Shown: positions 53,100 through 62,492, numbered from the stretch's first letter. The stretch: 64,000 nt of DNA from Salinibius halmophilus (GCF_003577475.1 NZ_QPEP01000017.1:1-64000); one strand, 5' to 3'. Made by a program: numbers and translations. The notes: generated from the letters alone by a model not told the origin.

Positions 53100-54244
53100 A
53101 TATTGGAGTTTACGCAAACTGGGGCGTTTATGAATGCAATGGTGAGTTGTTTATACCAGAAATTCATCGATACTATATAGATGAGCTTTTGAGCCGTTAT
53201 GAATGCGTTCATTTGATGACAAAAACATTTACTAAGGCTGAGAAGGGCATGGTAAGCCTGTCTGGAAGGAATGTGAGGGTGGTGCGTCTTCCGTTCTTTA
53301 ACAGTTATATGTCTTCAGTTCGTCATATTTTTTCCATTATTAAGTCATTTTCTCGCTTGACAAAAAACGTTGATATTGTGTATGTAAGGGTGTTTGAACC
53401 GTTTTGCTGGATTCTTCCGATTATAGGTGGAAAGCGTGTTGATTACAGGTTTCATATTGTTGCAAATCCGATATCAGCTATAAACTCTAAATCCTCGGAT
53501 AGTGCAGTAGTAAAGTTTCTGAAAGTTCTCTTATTTTATCCAGAATACATAATGACACTGATGGCGTCCCGCAACCATAAGTTTACATGTAATGGGCCAT
53601 CCCCACTAGAAGAGATTCCGAAGTACTTTCATCGGTCAATAAAACCGGTAGTAGAGAGTTCACTCGTCGATAACGATTTTACTGAAGATGCAGTCTCGAA
53701 CTATAGTCCTCGTGACGGACGGTTAGTGAAGTATTTATATGTAGGGTATTTACGCCAGGCAAAAGGGATTCACGATCTGTTGGTAGCATTTGAAATGTTA
53801 GAAGATAGATTCAAGGGTCAGGTTGAACTTAGCATCGTAGGTAATGGTCACGAATTGGACCGCCTCAAACAAATTGTTGATAGTAGAAAACTTAATGTTC
53901 ATTTTCATGGCGAAATAAAGCGTAGCCAACTCCGAGAGATATATCAAAATAATGACGTTTTTGTTAACCCTTCATTGAGTGAGACAGGACCTAGAGTAGT
54001 CTTAGAAGCTATGGCCCAGGGGTTGTATGTTATTAGTACCCGGGTGGGTTACTGCCAGTATTTATTAAATGACATACCCGGCGCTCTTGTCGGTACTGAA
54101 AATCCTAGTGAACTGTTTGAGGCGATGATGAAAGTAAAAGAGTCAAATTTTAATTTCGAAGAAAATCGCAGTGAAATCGTAAGTAAAGCTAGACAGTTTA
54201 CACTAAAAACTTTTTTCGATGGTGTGCTCAATGAAAAAAATTAA
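53096..54244 (+). CDS. family 4 glycosyltransferase
   Basis: 382 aa starting at GTG with GAGG upstream, overlapping the previous gene (GTGA). The C-terminal GT-B half shows YVGYLRQAKGIHDLLVAF, FHGEIKRSQLREIYQNNDVF and the EX7E motif in SETGPRVVLEAMAQG (about residues 298-312). Retaining glycosyltransferase that acts on the growing repeat unit at the cytoplasmic face. The donor sugar cannot be read. Confidence 0.85.
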   Translation: MNIGVYANWGVYECNGELFIPEIHRYYIDELLSRYECVHLMTKTFTKAEKGMVSLSGRNVRVVRLPFFNSYMSSVRHIFSIIKSFSRLTKNVDIVYVRVFEPFCWILPIIGGKRVDYRFHIVANPISAINSKSSDSAVVKFLKVLLFYPEYIMTLMASRNHKFTCNGPSPLEEIPKYFHRSIKPVVESSLVDNDFTEDAVSNYSPRDGRLVKYLYVGYLRQAKGIHDLLVAFEMLEDRFKGQVELSIVGNGHELDRLKQIVDSRKLNVHFHGEIKRSQLREIYQNNDVFVNPSLSETGPRVVLEAMAQGLYVISTRVGYCQYLLNDIPGALVGTENPSELFEAMMKVKESNFNFEENRSEIVSKARQFTLKTFFDGVLNEKN

Positions 54245-54734
54245 TCTTTTTTTCTGTTATCTGATAAGAATTTCGCTGATTTGGTTGCCAGATTTGCCTG
54301 CCCTAATGCGCTTTAGGGGGTTTCTTTATGGGTTTTTCATGGGCTCTAAAGGCAGAAATCTTCAGGTTGCTGCGAGTGCTAATATAAGAGGTGCATGTTT
54401 TCTTTCAGTTGGGAATAACGTGTATATCGGGCCGAATGCATTCATCCTCGCAAGGCATCGGGTTGTTCTTGAAGATGAAGTGATGCTCGCTATGAACACA
54501 GTCGTTGTGGATACCAATCATAAGTTGTCTGGGTGCACATATAGAAGTCTTCATAGTCAGTCTAAGCCAGTAGTCATTGGTTGCGGGTCATGGATTGCGG
54601 CAAATTCTGTAGTGCTACCTGGCGCTGTAATAGGGCGTGCTTGTCTAGTCGCCGCTGTAGAGAGTGTTAGAGGAGAGTTGCCAGATAAATCTATTTTTAT
54701 TGGCGGAAAGGTAGTGGCCAATGACCGTAAATAA
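54231..54734 (+). CDS. hexapeptide-repeat acyltransferase, WcaF-like
   Basis: 167 aa from the ATG at 54231. An ATG at 54219 is also in frame, and both overlap the previous gene. A hydrophobic N-terminus (CYLIRISLIWLPDLPALM) precedes the left-handed helix (VGNNVYIGPNAFILARHRVVL, IGCGSWIAANSVVLPGAVIG). The pattern fits the WcaF/NodL type of sugar O-acetyltransferases. It is a second candidate decorating enzyme of this locus. The catalytic His is probably in DTNHKLSG. Confidence 0.78.
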   Translation: MKKINLFFCYLIRISLIWLPDLPALMRFRGFLYGFFMGSKGRNLQVAASANIRGACFLSVGNNVYIGPNAFILARHRVVLEDEVMLAMNTVVVDTNHKLSGCTYRSLHSQSKPVVIGCGSWIAANSVVLPGAVIGRACLVAAVESVRGELPDKSIFIGGKVVANDRK

Positions 54735-54749
54735 TCGAGGTAATAGTTA

Positions 54750-55994
54750 GTGGTAAGTAAAGTGTTGAAGCTAGGGAATAGGCTTTTGGGTTCTGGAGCC
54801 TCTCAAGTTGTCCTTGCTCAAGCAGTGCTTGCTCTCGGAAGTATAATTTACAGTAAAGTACTAGCAGAGTTTTATCCGAAGGAGCTCGTAGGCTTGTATT
54901 TTGAAATCGTTGCTGTTTGTGGCTTTGGCTTGCTTCTAGTGCTAGCGCCTTTTAATCAATATTTCACAAGGAAGGTTACTGATGATAACCCAATAGATCT
55001 ATATTCATTCTATGTTATCTGTTGCATCATGTCGTTTCTTACAGCACTTGTTGTCTCATTTTTTTTCAATGTCTCGTTCTACCTTATATTCTTAATTACA
55101 ATCGTTTCCGCCCTAAAAGATTCGACCTTCTCTTGGTTTAATCAACTTCGAAGGCGAAAAATGGTCTTAGCCTTTAATTTTTTCTACTCTTTTTCTAGAG
55201 TTTTATTTTTATTGATTTTTACGTTTTTTACTATAACGAGTTTGAATTTTCTTATCGCTTCCCATATGGTTGGGTTTCTATCTGTTTTTTTATTAGGATT
55301 TTACGTTTACTATAGAGAGCGAAAGAAGCAATATAGTATTGCTAGATTAAATTCCGATGTTGTTAATGTTTTTTCTTTAGACAGTTCTAAATTTATATTT
55401 CCCTTAGTTCTTACTTCACTGGTTAGCTGGTCAAAGGAAATGGGTGTGAGATTCATTATTTCGATCAATATGCCTCCGGATGATCTTGCTGCGTATGGCC
55501 TGCTTTCTTCATTAGCTTCTATGGTTCCAATTTTTATCCAAGGAGTCTTGACTATATATTTTATTCCTAAGTTATACTCCAATGAGATGACATATATGAA
55601 AGTGATGGTTCGAGGGCTAGGCGTTTTGCTTGGGTTACTTATTTTTTCTTTTTTGCTTTTTTGGTATTTTAATAGTCAGCTTGTGGCGGTTTTTCTAAGC
55701 ACTGATTACCTTGGATACTCGTATTTGCTTCCTTATATTTTGCTTTCTAGTACGCTTTTCTCTGCAGCTAACTTCGTAGGGGTCTATTTTTTCTACATTC
55801 GTGAGACGTACTACCTCGCGATTATTGGTTTGATTTCATCTTTAATTATTCTTTCACTTGTCTGGGCCGCTACCTTGTATAGTCAACTTTCAGTAGTCGT
55901 TTACTATTTGTGCCTTGCCATGTTCTGCTATCTTGTCATTTCCGTAGTACTTGTATTATTAAAATGGTCAAAGGGTCGTTGTAAAGATGTTTAA
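54750..55994 (+). CDS. wzx: O-antigen flippase (Wzx-like)
   Basis: 414 aa starting at GTG with GAGGT 10 bases upstream. About twelve hydrophobic segments with the polysaccharide-transport pattern: amphipathic N-terminus (LGSGASQVVLAQAVLALGSI), then paired helices. It would flip the undecaprenyl-linked repeat unit to the periplasm. Called by topology and locus context. Very AT-rich. Overlaps the fucosyltransferase start by 8 bases. Confidence 0.78.
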   Translation: MVSKVLKLGNRLLGSGASQVVLAQAVLALGSIIYSKVLAEFYPKELVGLYFEIVAVCGFGLLLVLAPFNQYFTRKVTDDNPIDLYSFYVICCIMSFLTALVVSFFFNVSFYLIFLITIVSALKDSTFSWFNQLRRRKMVLAFNFFYSFSRVLFLLIFTFFTITSLNFLIASHMVGFLSVFLLGFYVYYRERKKQYSIARLNSDVVNVFSLDSSKFIFPLVLTSLVSWSKEMGVRFIISINMPPDDLAAYGLLSSLASMVPIFIQGVLTIYFIPKLYSNEMTYMKVMVRGLGVLLGLLIFSFLLFWYFNSQLVAVFLSTDYLGYSYLLPYILLSSTLFSAANFVGVYFFYIRETYYLAIIGLISSLIILSLVWAATLYSQLSVVVYYLCLAMFCYLVISVVLVLLKWSKGRCKDV

Positions 55995-56859
55995 AAGATC
56001 GAAAAACAAAATTATTGTAGTGCTAAGAGGGGGGCTGGGGAACCAATTGTTCCAATTGGCTGCCGCTGCGAAGGTAGCTAGTGGTAATGGGTTTTATGTT
56101 TATGATTACCATGTAGACAGTAGTACAATTCGCAAGTATTTGAATGGCATGGAGTTCATAGACAGACAAAGTTTTTTGAGAGTTTCACGAACGACCGGGT
56201 TGCCATTTTTAGACAGATTGCTATTGGCGGGTTATAAGAGGGTTCCCAAAAGTTATAGATGGTATTGGTATTGGGATGAGGACAGTAGTGCTAATGAAAT
56301 GACAGCCTGCAGGCCAAGGAATATAATTTTAGATGGGTATTGGCAGTCAATAGAGTTTACAGGTTTGAATGAAGTTTATTTGCGGGGCTTAATTAATCAT
56401 GCGGCTCTTTCAGAAAGCTATTACAACGCAAAAGCGTATATTGAGAATAATGCTAATGTCTGTGTTCATGTGAGGAGGGGCGACTATCAAACTCCTCAGT
56501 TCGCTAAGAAATTTGACGTCTGTGGCGTTGACTACTACTTAAAGGCTTTTAAACTTCTTAAAGAGCGGCTTTCATCGGAAGGGCTGTCTGTCTGTTTCTT
56601 TTCGAATGATATAGGATGGGTTAGTAAATATCTTTCAGGCGTTCCAGATCAAGTCATAGATGTGGGTGGTTATAATCTTACTGATTTTGAAGAGATGCTT
56701 CTGATCGGTTCTTTAAAAAATGCGGTAATACCAAATAGTACTTTTAGCTGGTGGGGGGTAGTTATGACTGGTGAAAAAGAAATAGTGGTGTGCCCAAAAT
56801 CTTGGTTTGCCCACGAAGATCGTGAAAGCCTTGTCTCAGATGATTGGTACAGATTATGA
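55987..56859 (+). CDS. alpha-1,2-fucosyltransferase-like (GT11)
   Basis: 290 aa. The motifs of family GT11 are clear: RGGLGNQLFQLAAA near residue 15, CVHVRRGDYQ near 160 (HxRRxDY, which binds the GDP of GDP-fucose) and PNSTFSWWG near 252. It should transfer L-fucose from GDP-fucose, made by Gmd and Fcl of this locus, to an acceptor sugar, usually in alpha-1,2 linkage. The stop overlaps the next start (ATGA). Confidence 0.9.
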   Translation: MFKRSKNKIIVVLRGGLGNQLFQLAAAAKVASGNGFYVYDYHVDSSTIRKYLNGMEFIDRQSFLRVSRTTGLPFLDRLLLAGYKRVPKSYRWYWYWDEDSSANEMTACRPRNIILDGYWQSIEFTGLNEVYLRGLINHAALSESYYNAKAYIENNANVCVHVRRGDYQTPQFAKKFDVCGVDYYLKAFKLLKERLSSEGLSVCFFSNDIGWVSKYLSGVPDQVIDVGGYNLTDFEEMLLIGSLKNAVIPNSTFSWWGVVMTGEKEIVVCPKSWFAHEDRESLVSDDWYRL

Positions 56860-57605
56860 TTTTAGTTTCAGTAGTGACACCCGTATTTAATTCGGAAAAG
56901 TATATACGAGAAACCTATGAGAGCTTACTTAATCAGACTCACGAATCTTGGGAATGGATTGTCGTAGATGACTGTTCAACAGATTGCTCTTACGATTTGC
57001 TGAATGAAATAAAATCCAATGACCATCGTGTTCGGCTCATGTCGACAGGTTCCAACTCTGGAGCTGCTGTGTCCAGGAATTTAGCACTTGATCGGGCTGC
57101 TGGTGATTATGTAGCATTTCTCGATAGTGACGACTTATGGAGGCCCTCGAAGCTTAAAGATCAGGTCGAGTTTATGGAGTCGCAGCACTTGGATTTCTCT
57201 TTTACTTCATACGAGGTGATTTTTGATGACGGAAGGTCGACCGGAAAGACTGTAGATCGGAGTGCTCCTTCAGTTGGATATAATGATATGTTAAAGAAGA
57301 GGGCGACGCTCGGTTGTTCTACTGTTATGTTGAGTAAAAAAGTATACAAAGAGTATAAAATGCCACTGCTTCGAACTGGACAAGACTACGCACTTTGGCT
57401 CTCTATATTGAAAAACGGCTACATTGCATCACCAATATTAAAGGCTCTAACACTATATAGGATATCTGAAAACTCAATTTCCAGAAATAAGTTTAAGAAG
57501 GCTTTAAGACAGTGGTCAATATACAGGGAAAATGAAGGAATCGGTTTGTTCTCTGCTTTGTTTTACTTTTCGCATTATGCTTTTAGAGCCGTATTTAGGT
57601 CGTAA
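56856..57605 (+). CDS. family 2 glycosyltransferase
   Basis: 249 aa from the ATG at 56856, overlapping the fucosyltransferase stop (ATGA). The frame opens 12 bases earlier at a TTG. VVTPVFNSEKYIRETYESLL and VVDDCSTD form the GT-A nucleotide site, FLDSDDLWRPSK holds the DXD (~residue 90), and GQDYALWLSILKNG is the acceptor region. Last gene of the locus before a mobile-element scar that starts 8 bases after its stop. Confidence 0.87.
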   Translation: MILVSVVTPVFNSEKYIRETYESLLNQTHESWEWIVVDDCSTDCSYDLLNEIKSNDHRVRLMSTGSNSGAAVSRNLALDRAAGDYVAFLDSDDLWRPSKLKDQVEFMESQHLDFSFTSYEVIFDDGRSTGKTVDRSAPSVGYNDMLKKRATLGCSTVMLSKKVYKEYKMPLLRTGQDYALWLSILKNGYIASPILKALTLYRISENSISRNKFKKALRQWSIYRENEGIGLFSALFYFSHYAFRAVFRS

Positions 57606-57612
57606 TTTATAA

Positions 57613-57678
57613 TGTATTGGTGGCGAGTTGATCTGATACACCGAATGGGAAAAGATGAGGCCTACCCTCTTTGGTTAA
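57613..57678. repeat. outer inverted repeat, left
   Basis: The segment shares GTTGATCTGA, GGGAAAAGATGAG and CTTTGGTTAA with the reverse complement of 62651-62718. From 57679 to 57842 I recognise nothing. Confidence 0.7.
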
Positions 57679-57842
57679 GAGTCACGACTGTCCGGTTTAA
57701 TTGAAGCCGGAAAAAGGAGCCCAGTTTTCGCGGGCCTTGCGGTAGAATTAAGTTTCTCAAGACATAATTCTTGCACAACAGTAAAACTGGGGATTTCACA
57801 TCATAATACTGTTTTTTCTCAGTTTCTAAACCACATTCCAAA

Positions 57843-58064
57843 GTAAGCGTTCAAACCACGCCGTTATTTTCCAGTCTATTGGCACACTCTACACTGAGCG
57901 CCGTTAATCACCAATAACGGAGTGTTTTTGCTATGACCCGTCAATACCAACGCCTTTCTGCCCCTAAGTTCTGCGAGCAACAGAACATTAGCTATGCAAG
58001 CTTCATTAAGTGGCGCCAGAAGTTCTCTGCTTCATCTGCAGAGGTGAAGCCTTCAAATCAAACC
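57843..58064 (+). mobile_element. truncated IS66 left end (copy 1)
   Basis: Bases are almost identical to 58285-58557 of the complete IS66, starting with the terminal GTAAGCGTTCAAACC, apart from a 51-bp deletion. It is cut off at 58065 by an ISL3-like end. Confidence 0.85.
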
Positions 58065-58088
58065 GGCTCTTCGCATTTAAGGGTGTAG
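57933..58088 (+). pseudogene. internally deleted IS66 tnpA
   Basis: Compared with the intact tnpA at 58375, 17 codons (51 bp) are missing between two copies of CCTTTCTGCCC. The frame then enters the ISL3-like end and stops after TGSSHLRV. It keeps the promoter region and GGAG ribosome site, so a 51-residue product is possible, but it is unlikely to be functional. Confidence 0.8.
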
Positions 58089-58284
58089 GTGAAAATCTGA
58101 ACGGCTAGAAAAGGAGCCGAGGTTCTTAGAAAATGTAAGTTACCACACAAACAAAATTTAAGTCCCTCAGCATGGTCAATCATACCTTTTCTACCCCAGA
58201 CCTTTCCAGCTTTTGCCAACTAAATAAACTCGGTCTTGAGGCGACTGGGCAGCATCTCGATAAAAAACGCACCATCATTGAATG
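58065..58284 (+). mobile_element. ISL3-like element, left part
   Basis: It starts with a 24-bp terminal repeat (GGCTCTTCGCATTTAAGG...) whose perfect inverted copy is at 62521-62544. A transposase start at 58172 (STPDLSSFCQLNKLGLEATG) matches the usual ISL3 beginning and is cut after 38 codons by the complete IS66 at 58285, reading TIIEW then stop. Confidence 0.7.
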
Positions 58285-58288
58285 GTAA
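58172..58288 (+). pseudogene. ISL3-family transposase, 5' fragment
   Basis: 38 codons resembling ISL3 transposases (FCQLNKLGLEATGQHLDKKR), ended by a stop codon created at the IS66 junction. The remaining ~350 codons are not found anywhere in the window. Confidence 0.65.
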
Positions 58289-58374
58289 GCGTTCAAACCA
58301 CGCCGTTATTTTCCAGTCTATTGGCACACTCTACACTGAGCGCCGTTAATCACCAATAACGGAGTGTTTGTGCT

Positions 58375-58656
58375 ATGACCCGTCAATACCAACGCCTTTC
58401 TGCCCAGCAATGGCAAGCCTTTGTTGAACAACAAGCGTCCTCTGACCTTTCTGCCCCTAAGTTCTGCGAGCAACAGAACATTAGCTATGCAAGCTTCATT
58501 AAGTGGCGCCAGAAGTTCTCTGCTTCATCTGCAGAGGTGAAGCCTTCAAATCAAACCGGTGACTTTATCGATTTAAGCGCGATGGCAGGTACGGGGGCTT
58601 GGAATATTACCCTCTGCCTGGGTAACGGCGTGGAACTTCGGCTGAGCCAGCAATAG
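58375..58656 (+). CDS. tnpA: IS66 accessory protein TnpA
   Basis: 93 aa. N-terminal helix-turn-helix-like region (PKFCEQQNISYASFIKWRQKF), as in IS66 OrfA/TnpA proteins, which are needed together with TnpB and TnpC for transposition. GGAG lies 10 bases before the ATG. The stop overlaps the tnpB start (TAGTG). A deleted copy occurs at 57933. Confidence 0.85.
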   Translation: MTRQYQRLSAQQWQAFVEQQASSDLSAPKFCEQQNISYASFIKWRQKFSASSAEVKPSNQTGDFIDLSAMAGTGAWNITLCLGNGVELRLSQQ

Positions 58657-59012
58657 TGTTTTCACCAAGTCCTGCAGCAAGCATATGGCTCTACACTCAA
58701 CCTGCCGACATGCGAAAGTCTTATCGCGGTTTGTTAGGGCTGATTAAGCAGCAAATGAACGAAAGCCCGCAACAGGGGTATTTTGTCTTCATCAATCGCA
58801 ATAAAACCCAAATGAAAATCCTCTATTTTGAGCCAACAGGATATTGCATTTGGTGTAAGCGGTTAGCCCAAGGGCAGTTCAATTATGCGCAATCTACTTC
58901 GGGTAAACAGCGTCTTTCAGCATTGGACTTACAGCATATTTTGGCAGGCGTGAAAATCGAAAAATATCGCCAATTTAAACGCTATAAAACACCAAATATC
59001 TCACCCAGTTAG
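58656..59012 (+). CDS. tnpB: IS66 accessory protein TnpB
   Basis: 118 aa starting at GTG that overlaps the tnpA stop. The IS66 OrfB/TnpB signature is clear: WLYTQPADMRKSYRGLLGL, GYFVFINRNKTQMKILYFE and GYCIWCKRLAQGQF. It is a small protein required for IS66 transposition with unknown mechanism. Full family length. Confidence 0.92.
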   Translation: MFSPSPAASIWLYTQPADMRKSYRGLLGLIKQQMNESPQQGYFVFINRNKTQMKILYFEPTGYCIWCKRLAQGQFNYAQSTSGKQRLSALDLQHILAGVKIEKYRQFKRYKTPNISPS

Positions 59013-60940
59013 ATTGCTTTGTGGTATCATCTCAGCCCATGAATGACGCCACTTTCAAGCCAGTTTTCACCCCGCCTCAATCCGACTTATTCCACCAGAA
59101 TGAGGCGGATTTACTGCGTGAACAAATGGCAGCGATGCAGGCTACGATTGCACAGCAAGCACAACAAATTCTGGCACTCAAACGCGAGCTATTTGGCGTT
59201 AAGAGTGAACGGCGTGAACTGCTCTCACCCGAACAACAAGCCATTGCCGACATGCCTGGCCCGGCTGTGCCATTAACCGATGACACGCCTGAGCCACCTA
59301 AGCCAGAGCAGCCCAATAACCGAGGCAAGGCACCTAAGCAGCGCAGCGGCAATGAAGTCAACCTGACCGGTCTTCGTTACGATAGCACTGTGCCAGTGCG
59401 TGAAGTAATCATTGAGGCTAATGAATTACAAGGCGATGAGGCAGATCAATACGAGCATGTAGGCTACAAAGAAGTCAGCCGTATTGCGCAAAAGCGCAGC
59501 GCCTATGAAATCGTCATCACCAAACGCCAAATCGTCAAACGCAAAGACAGTAATCAGCTAATCACCGCTGCTAACCCGGAGTTTGTTTTCGACAGTGCCT
59601 GTGCCGATGTGAGTTTTGTAGCCGGATTACTGGTTGATAAGTTTCAGTTCCACTTACCACTGTATCGCCAGCATCAAAAGCTCACTGCCAGTGGCATTCA
59701 GCTTAGCCGCGCAACACTCACCAATATCACCAAGCGCGGTATAGAACTTCTTAGGCCTGTTGCTGCTGCACAGCTTGCTAACATCCTCAACAGCCAAGTA
59801 CTGGCCATGGATGAAACGCCCATTAAAGCAACGCGACAGCCTGGGGTAGGCAAACAACCCGGAAAAATGAAGCAAGCCTATTTTTGGCCTATCTACGGAG
59901 AGCAGGATGAAGTGGCCTTCACCTACTCCAATAGCCGCGGTATGGCCCATATTCAAGCGCTACTCGATGAAGTGTGGCAAGGCACCCTATTAACCGACGG
60001 GTACCAAGCTTATAGCAGTTATGAAGCCAAATCCGAGCAGGTAGAAAATGCACAGTGCTGGGTGCACATGCGCAGGCAGCTGTTAAAAGCCGAGGCAGAA
60101 GAATGCCAAGCGGTAGACAAGGCACTGAACCTGATTGCCGAGCTTTACCAACATGAAAAGCAGATTAAAGCGCGCCAACTCGTCTCTGAAAAAGCCCTGC
60201 AATACCGCGCAACGCACAGCAAGCCAATCGTCGATCAATTCTTTGCATTGCTTGACGCAGAAAAGCAGCGCCCGGATTTACTGCCAGATGATACGTGGAG
60301 CAAAGCCCTTAATTACGCGCTTAAGCGAGAGCGTCAGCTGCGCGTATTCTTAAGCAACCCAGCTGTAGCCATGGACACCAACCACCTAGAAAGACAGATT
60401 CGCCCGATTCCTATGGGTAAGAAGAACTGGCTCTGTGTGTCACGAAGGAGACGCTATGACGTAGAACCCTTAGCAGCATAGCGTACCCATGCTCTAGGTT
60501 GGATGGAGGTCGGCCCTCCGGTCAGGATTTTCAGGAGTACTGACCAAACTACCCGATGCTGCTAAGTGCTAAGGCACTCGGTGGTGAGCGACTCGGGAAA
60601 AGGCGGACAGCTACCGTCAAGTGAGTCTTGAGAAGTCGAACGCAAGTGAACTGTGCGATGAAGCATCGAAATCTTAGGTGATGTCGAAAAGAGGTTGTAC
60701 AGCCACCCTCTGACGAGTGCAGTGGTAACCTGATTATTGACTGCATGGCATCCGGTGTTAAGGCAGCGAGAGCTCAAGACAGGCCAGCTTAGGGAACGTG
60801 AGAACCTACTGTCAGCACGTAACGGACAGTAGGGGCGGACAGTCTCGTAGTAGTGTAGAAGCGGCTGTAATGGCGGTGGAGCGAAGGGGGCTGGATCACC
60901 GAATTGATTAGGACACAACTCAACTGAGGATGATGTTTTA

Positions 60941-62176
60941 ATGCAAGGTAAAGCATTTGAGATTCCCAAATCTCTGGTTTGGCAGTCATATTTAGCAGTG
61001 CGCCGAAACAAAGGCGCCCCTGGGTGTGATGGTCAAACAATGAAGCAGTTTGATGAGAAACGAAACCAGAACCTGTACAAGATATGGAATCGTTTATGTT
61101 CGGGCAGTTACTTTCCACCTCCGGTACGCGCTAAGCAAATCCCGAAGGCGGATGGATCAGAACGAACACTTGGCATCCCCACAATCAGCGACCGCATTGC
61201 GCAAGGTGCTGTGAAGCGCTTCTTGGAAGCGCGCTTAGAGCCGATCTTTCATGACAGCTCTTTCGGCTACCGACCAAGACGATCAGCCCACATGGCACTG
61301 GCGCAATGTGAACGCAATTGTCGTTACAAAAGCTGGGCACTCGAAGTGGACATTAAAGCCTTCTTTGATCATGTTGATCATGACTTGATTATTAAAGCTC
61401 TGAAGTTCCACAAGGTGCCTAGCTGGGTGATTCTCTACTGTCGTCGGTGGCTACAAGCGCCAATGGTAGAAATGAGCACACCAAGTGATCTTAAGCTTAG
61501 AACGGAAGGGACGCCACAAGGGGGTGTGATCTCACCTTTGTTGGCGAACCTGTTCCTTCACTACGCTTTTGATCGTTGGATGACAAGGCATTTTCCACAT
61601 GTGCCATTCGAGCGCTATGCAGACGACATTGTTTGCCACTGCAGTCGAATGAGTGAAGCAACGCGTCTGAAAAGGGCGATCAGAGCTCGCATGATGGAGG
61701 TGGGACTGAAGATTAACGAGGCGAAGTCGCATGTGGTCTATATTGATACTTTCCCGCGCACGAATGTGAAGAAGGTTTTTACCTTCCTAGGCTACGACTT
61801 CAAGGTCAGAACGCTGAGGAACTATAAAGGCCAGCTTTTCAGGAAGTGTTCACCCGGCGCGTCGATGAAAGCAATGAAGAAGATCACGCAGACGATCAAG
61901 TCGTGGCGCGTGCACCGCTCCACCAGAGCAGATGTGAGAGAACTGGCTCAACGGTACAATGCCACCTTGCGTGGCTGGATTACCTACTATGGCAAGTTCT
62001 GGTATCGCCACTTCAGCTATCGACTATGGTCAGTCTTTCAGTCACGTTTGATTAAGTGGGCTGCTAACAAACTGAGAATTGGCACCAGAAAGGCCGAGCG
62101 TAAGCTTAATGAGCTGCGCAAATATATGCCAAGGCTATTTGCGCATTGGGAATTACTTCGTGCATCAAATGTGTGA
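60941..62176 (+). CDS. ltrA: group II intron reverse transcriptase/maturase
   Basis: 411 aa. RT blocks are in order: GAPGCDGQTM, RTLGIPTISDRIAQGAVKRF, DSSFGYRPRRSA, VDIKAFFDHVDHD, GTPQGGVISPLLANL and the catalytic FERYADDIV near residue 225. A maturase domain follows (TRADVRELAQRYNATLRGWI). It ends soon after this and no HNH endonuclease domain is visible, so target-primed insertion would use an alternative primer. It promotes splicing and mobility of its own intron. GAGGATG precedes the start. Confidence 0.93.
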   Translation: MQGKAFEIPKSLVWQSYLAVRRNKGAPGCDGQTMKQFDEKRNQNLYKIWNRLCSGSYFPPPVRAKQIPKADGSERTLGIPTISDRIAQGAVKRFLEARLEPIFHDSSFGYRPRRSAHMALAQCERNCRYKSWALEVDIKAFFDHVDHDLIIKALKFHKVPSWVILYCRRWLQAPMVEMSTPSDLKLRTEGTPQGGVISPLLANLFLHYAFDRWMTRHFPHVPFERYADDIVCHCSRMSEATRLKRAIRARMMEVGLKINEAKSHVVYIDTFPRTNVKKVFTFLGYDFKVRTLRNYKGQLFRKCSPGASMKAMKKITQTIKSWRVHRSTRADVRELAQRYNATLRGWITYYGKFWYRHFSYRLWSVFQSRLIKWAANKLRIGTRKAERKLNELRKYMPRLFAHWELLRASNV

Positions 62177-62180
62177 TCAA

Positions 62181-62256
62181 GAGCCGTATGACGGGAGACT
62201 GTCACGTACGGTTCTGTGAGCAGCTTGGGGGCGAAATTCCCCCTGGCTGACTCTAC
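62181..62256 (+). ncRNA. group II intron domains V and VI
   Basis: Domain V runs from GAGCCGTATGACGGGAG to GTTCT (62181-62215), with the catalytic triad and hairpin of the standard bacterial form. Domain VI (62221-62249) is a stem CAGC..GGGGG / CCCCC..GCTG, followed by an A that is a candidate branch point, and CTCTAC at the splice site. Confidence 0.9.
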
Positions 62257-62492
62257 TCTGCTGGACAGAGCTAGGGGCTGAACATGTGGGGATTATTCAA
62301 AGCCTCATCTGCACCTGTAAGTTGCACGACATAGACCCAACGACATATCTAATCGATGTTTTACAGCGAGTGAGTCAGCATCCCGCCAAAGGCGTCATCG
62401 ACCTCACACCAAGAGTGTGGAAAGAAAAGTTCGCCAGCAACCCACTCACATCACCACTGGCCTAGCAACAACGGCGTTGTTTGAGCGCTTAC

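Larger units (their letters stand above)
60435..62256 (+). mobile_element. group II intron inserted in tnpC
   Basis: It begins GTGTGTCACG after exon base 60434 and ends CTCTAC at 62256. These limits are set by rejoining the tnpC reading frame and fit the GUGYG and AY end consensus. It carries a reverse transcriptase ORF in domain IV and clear domains V and VI. Length 1,822 bases. Inserted in the sense direction, as needed for splicing from the tnpC transcript. Confidence 0.9.
59039..62465 (+). pseudogene. tnpC: IS66 transposase TnpC, split by the intron
   Basis: Exon 1 runs from the ATG at 59039 (GTG at 59021 also in frame) to 60434. Exon 2 is 62257-62465. Joined, the codons read KKNWL-F-CWTELGAEHVG in frame and give 534 aa, the usual IS66 length. 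Exon 1 shows the coiled N-terminus, the zinc-free IS66 helix (LKRELFGVKSERREL), and the DDE region with AMDETPIKA, LLTDGYQAYSSYE and NHLERQIRPIPMG. Without splicing the product ends after ~20 foreign residues. With intron splicing it would be intact, so it may be active. Confidence 0.85.
58285..62492 (+). mobile_element. complete IS66-family element carrying a group II intron
   Basis: Inverted ends match at 21 of 23 positions: GTAAGCGTTCAAACCACG at 58285, and the complement of TTTGAGCGCTTAC at 62492. The element holds tnpA, tnpB and tnpC in the standard order. Without the 1,822-base intron it would be 2,386 bp, normal for the family. The 8-base flanks ATTGAATG and GTTGGAGT differ, so no target duplication remains. 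Confidence 0.9.
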
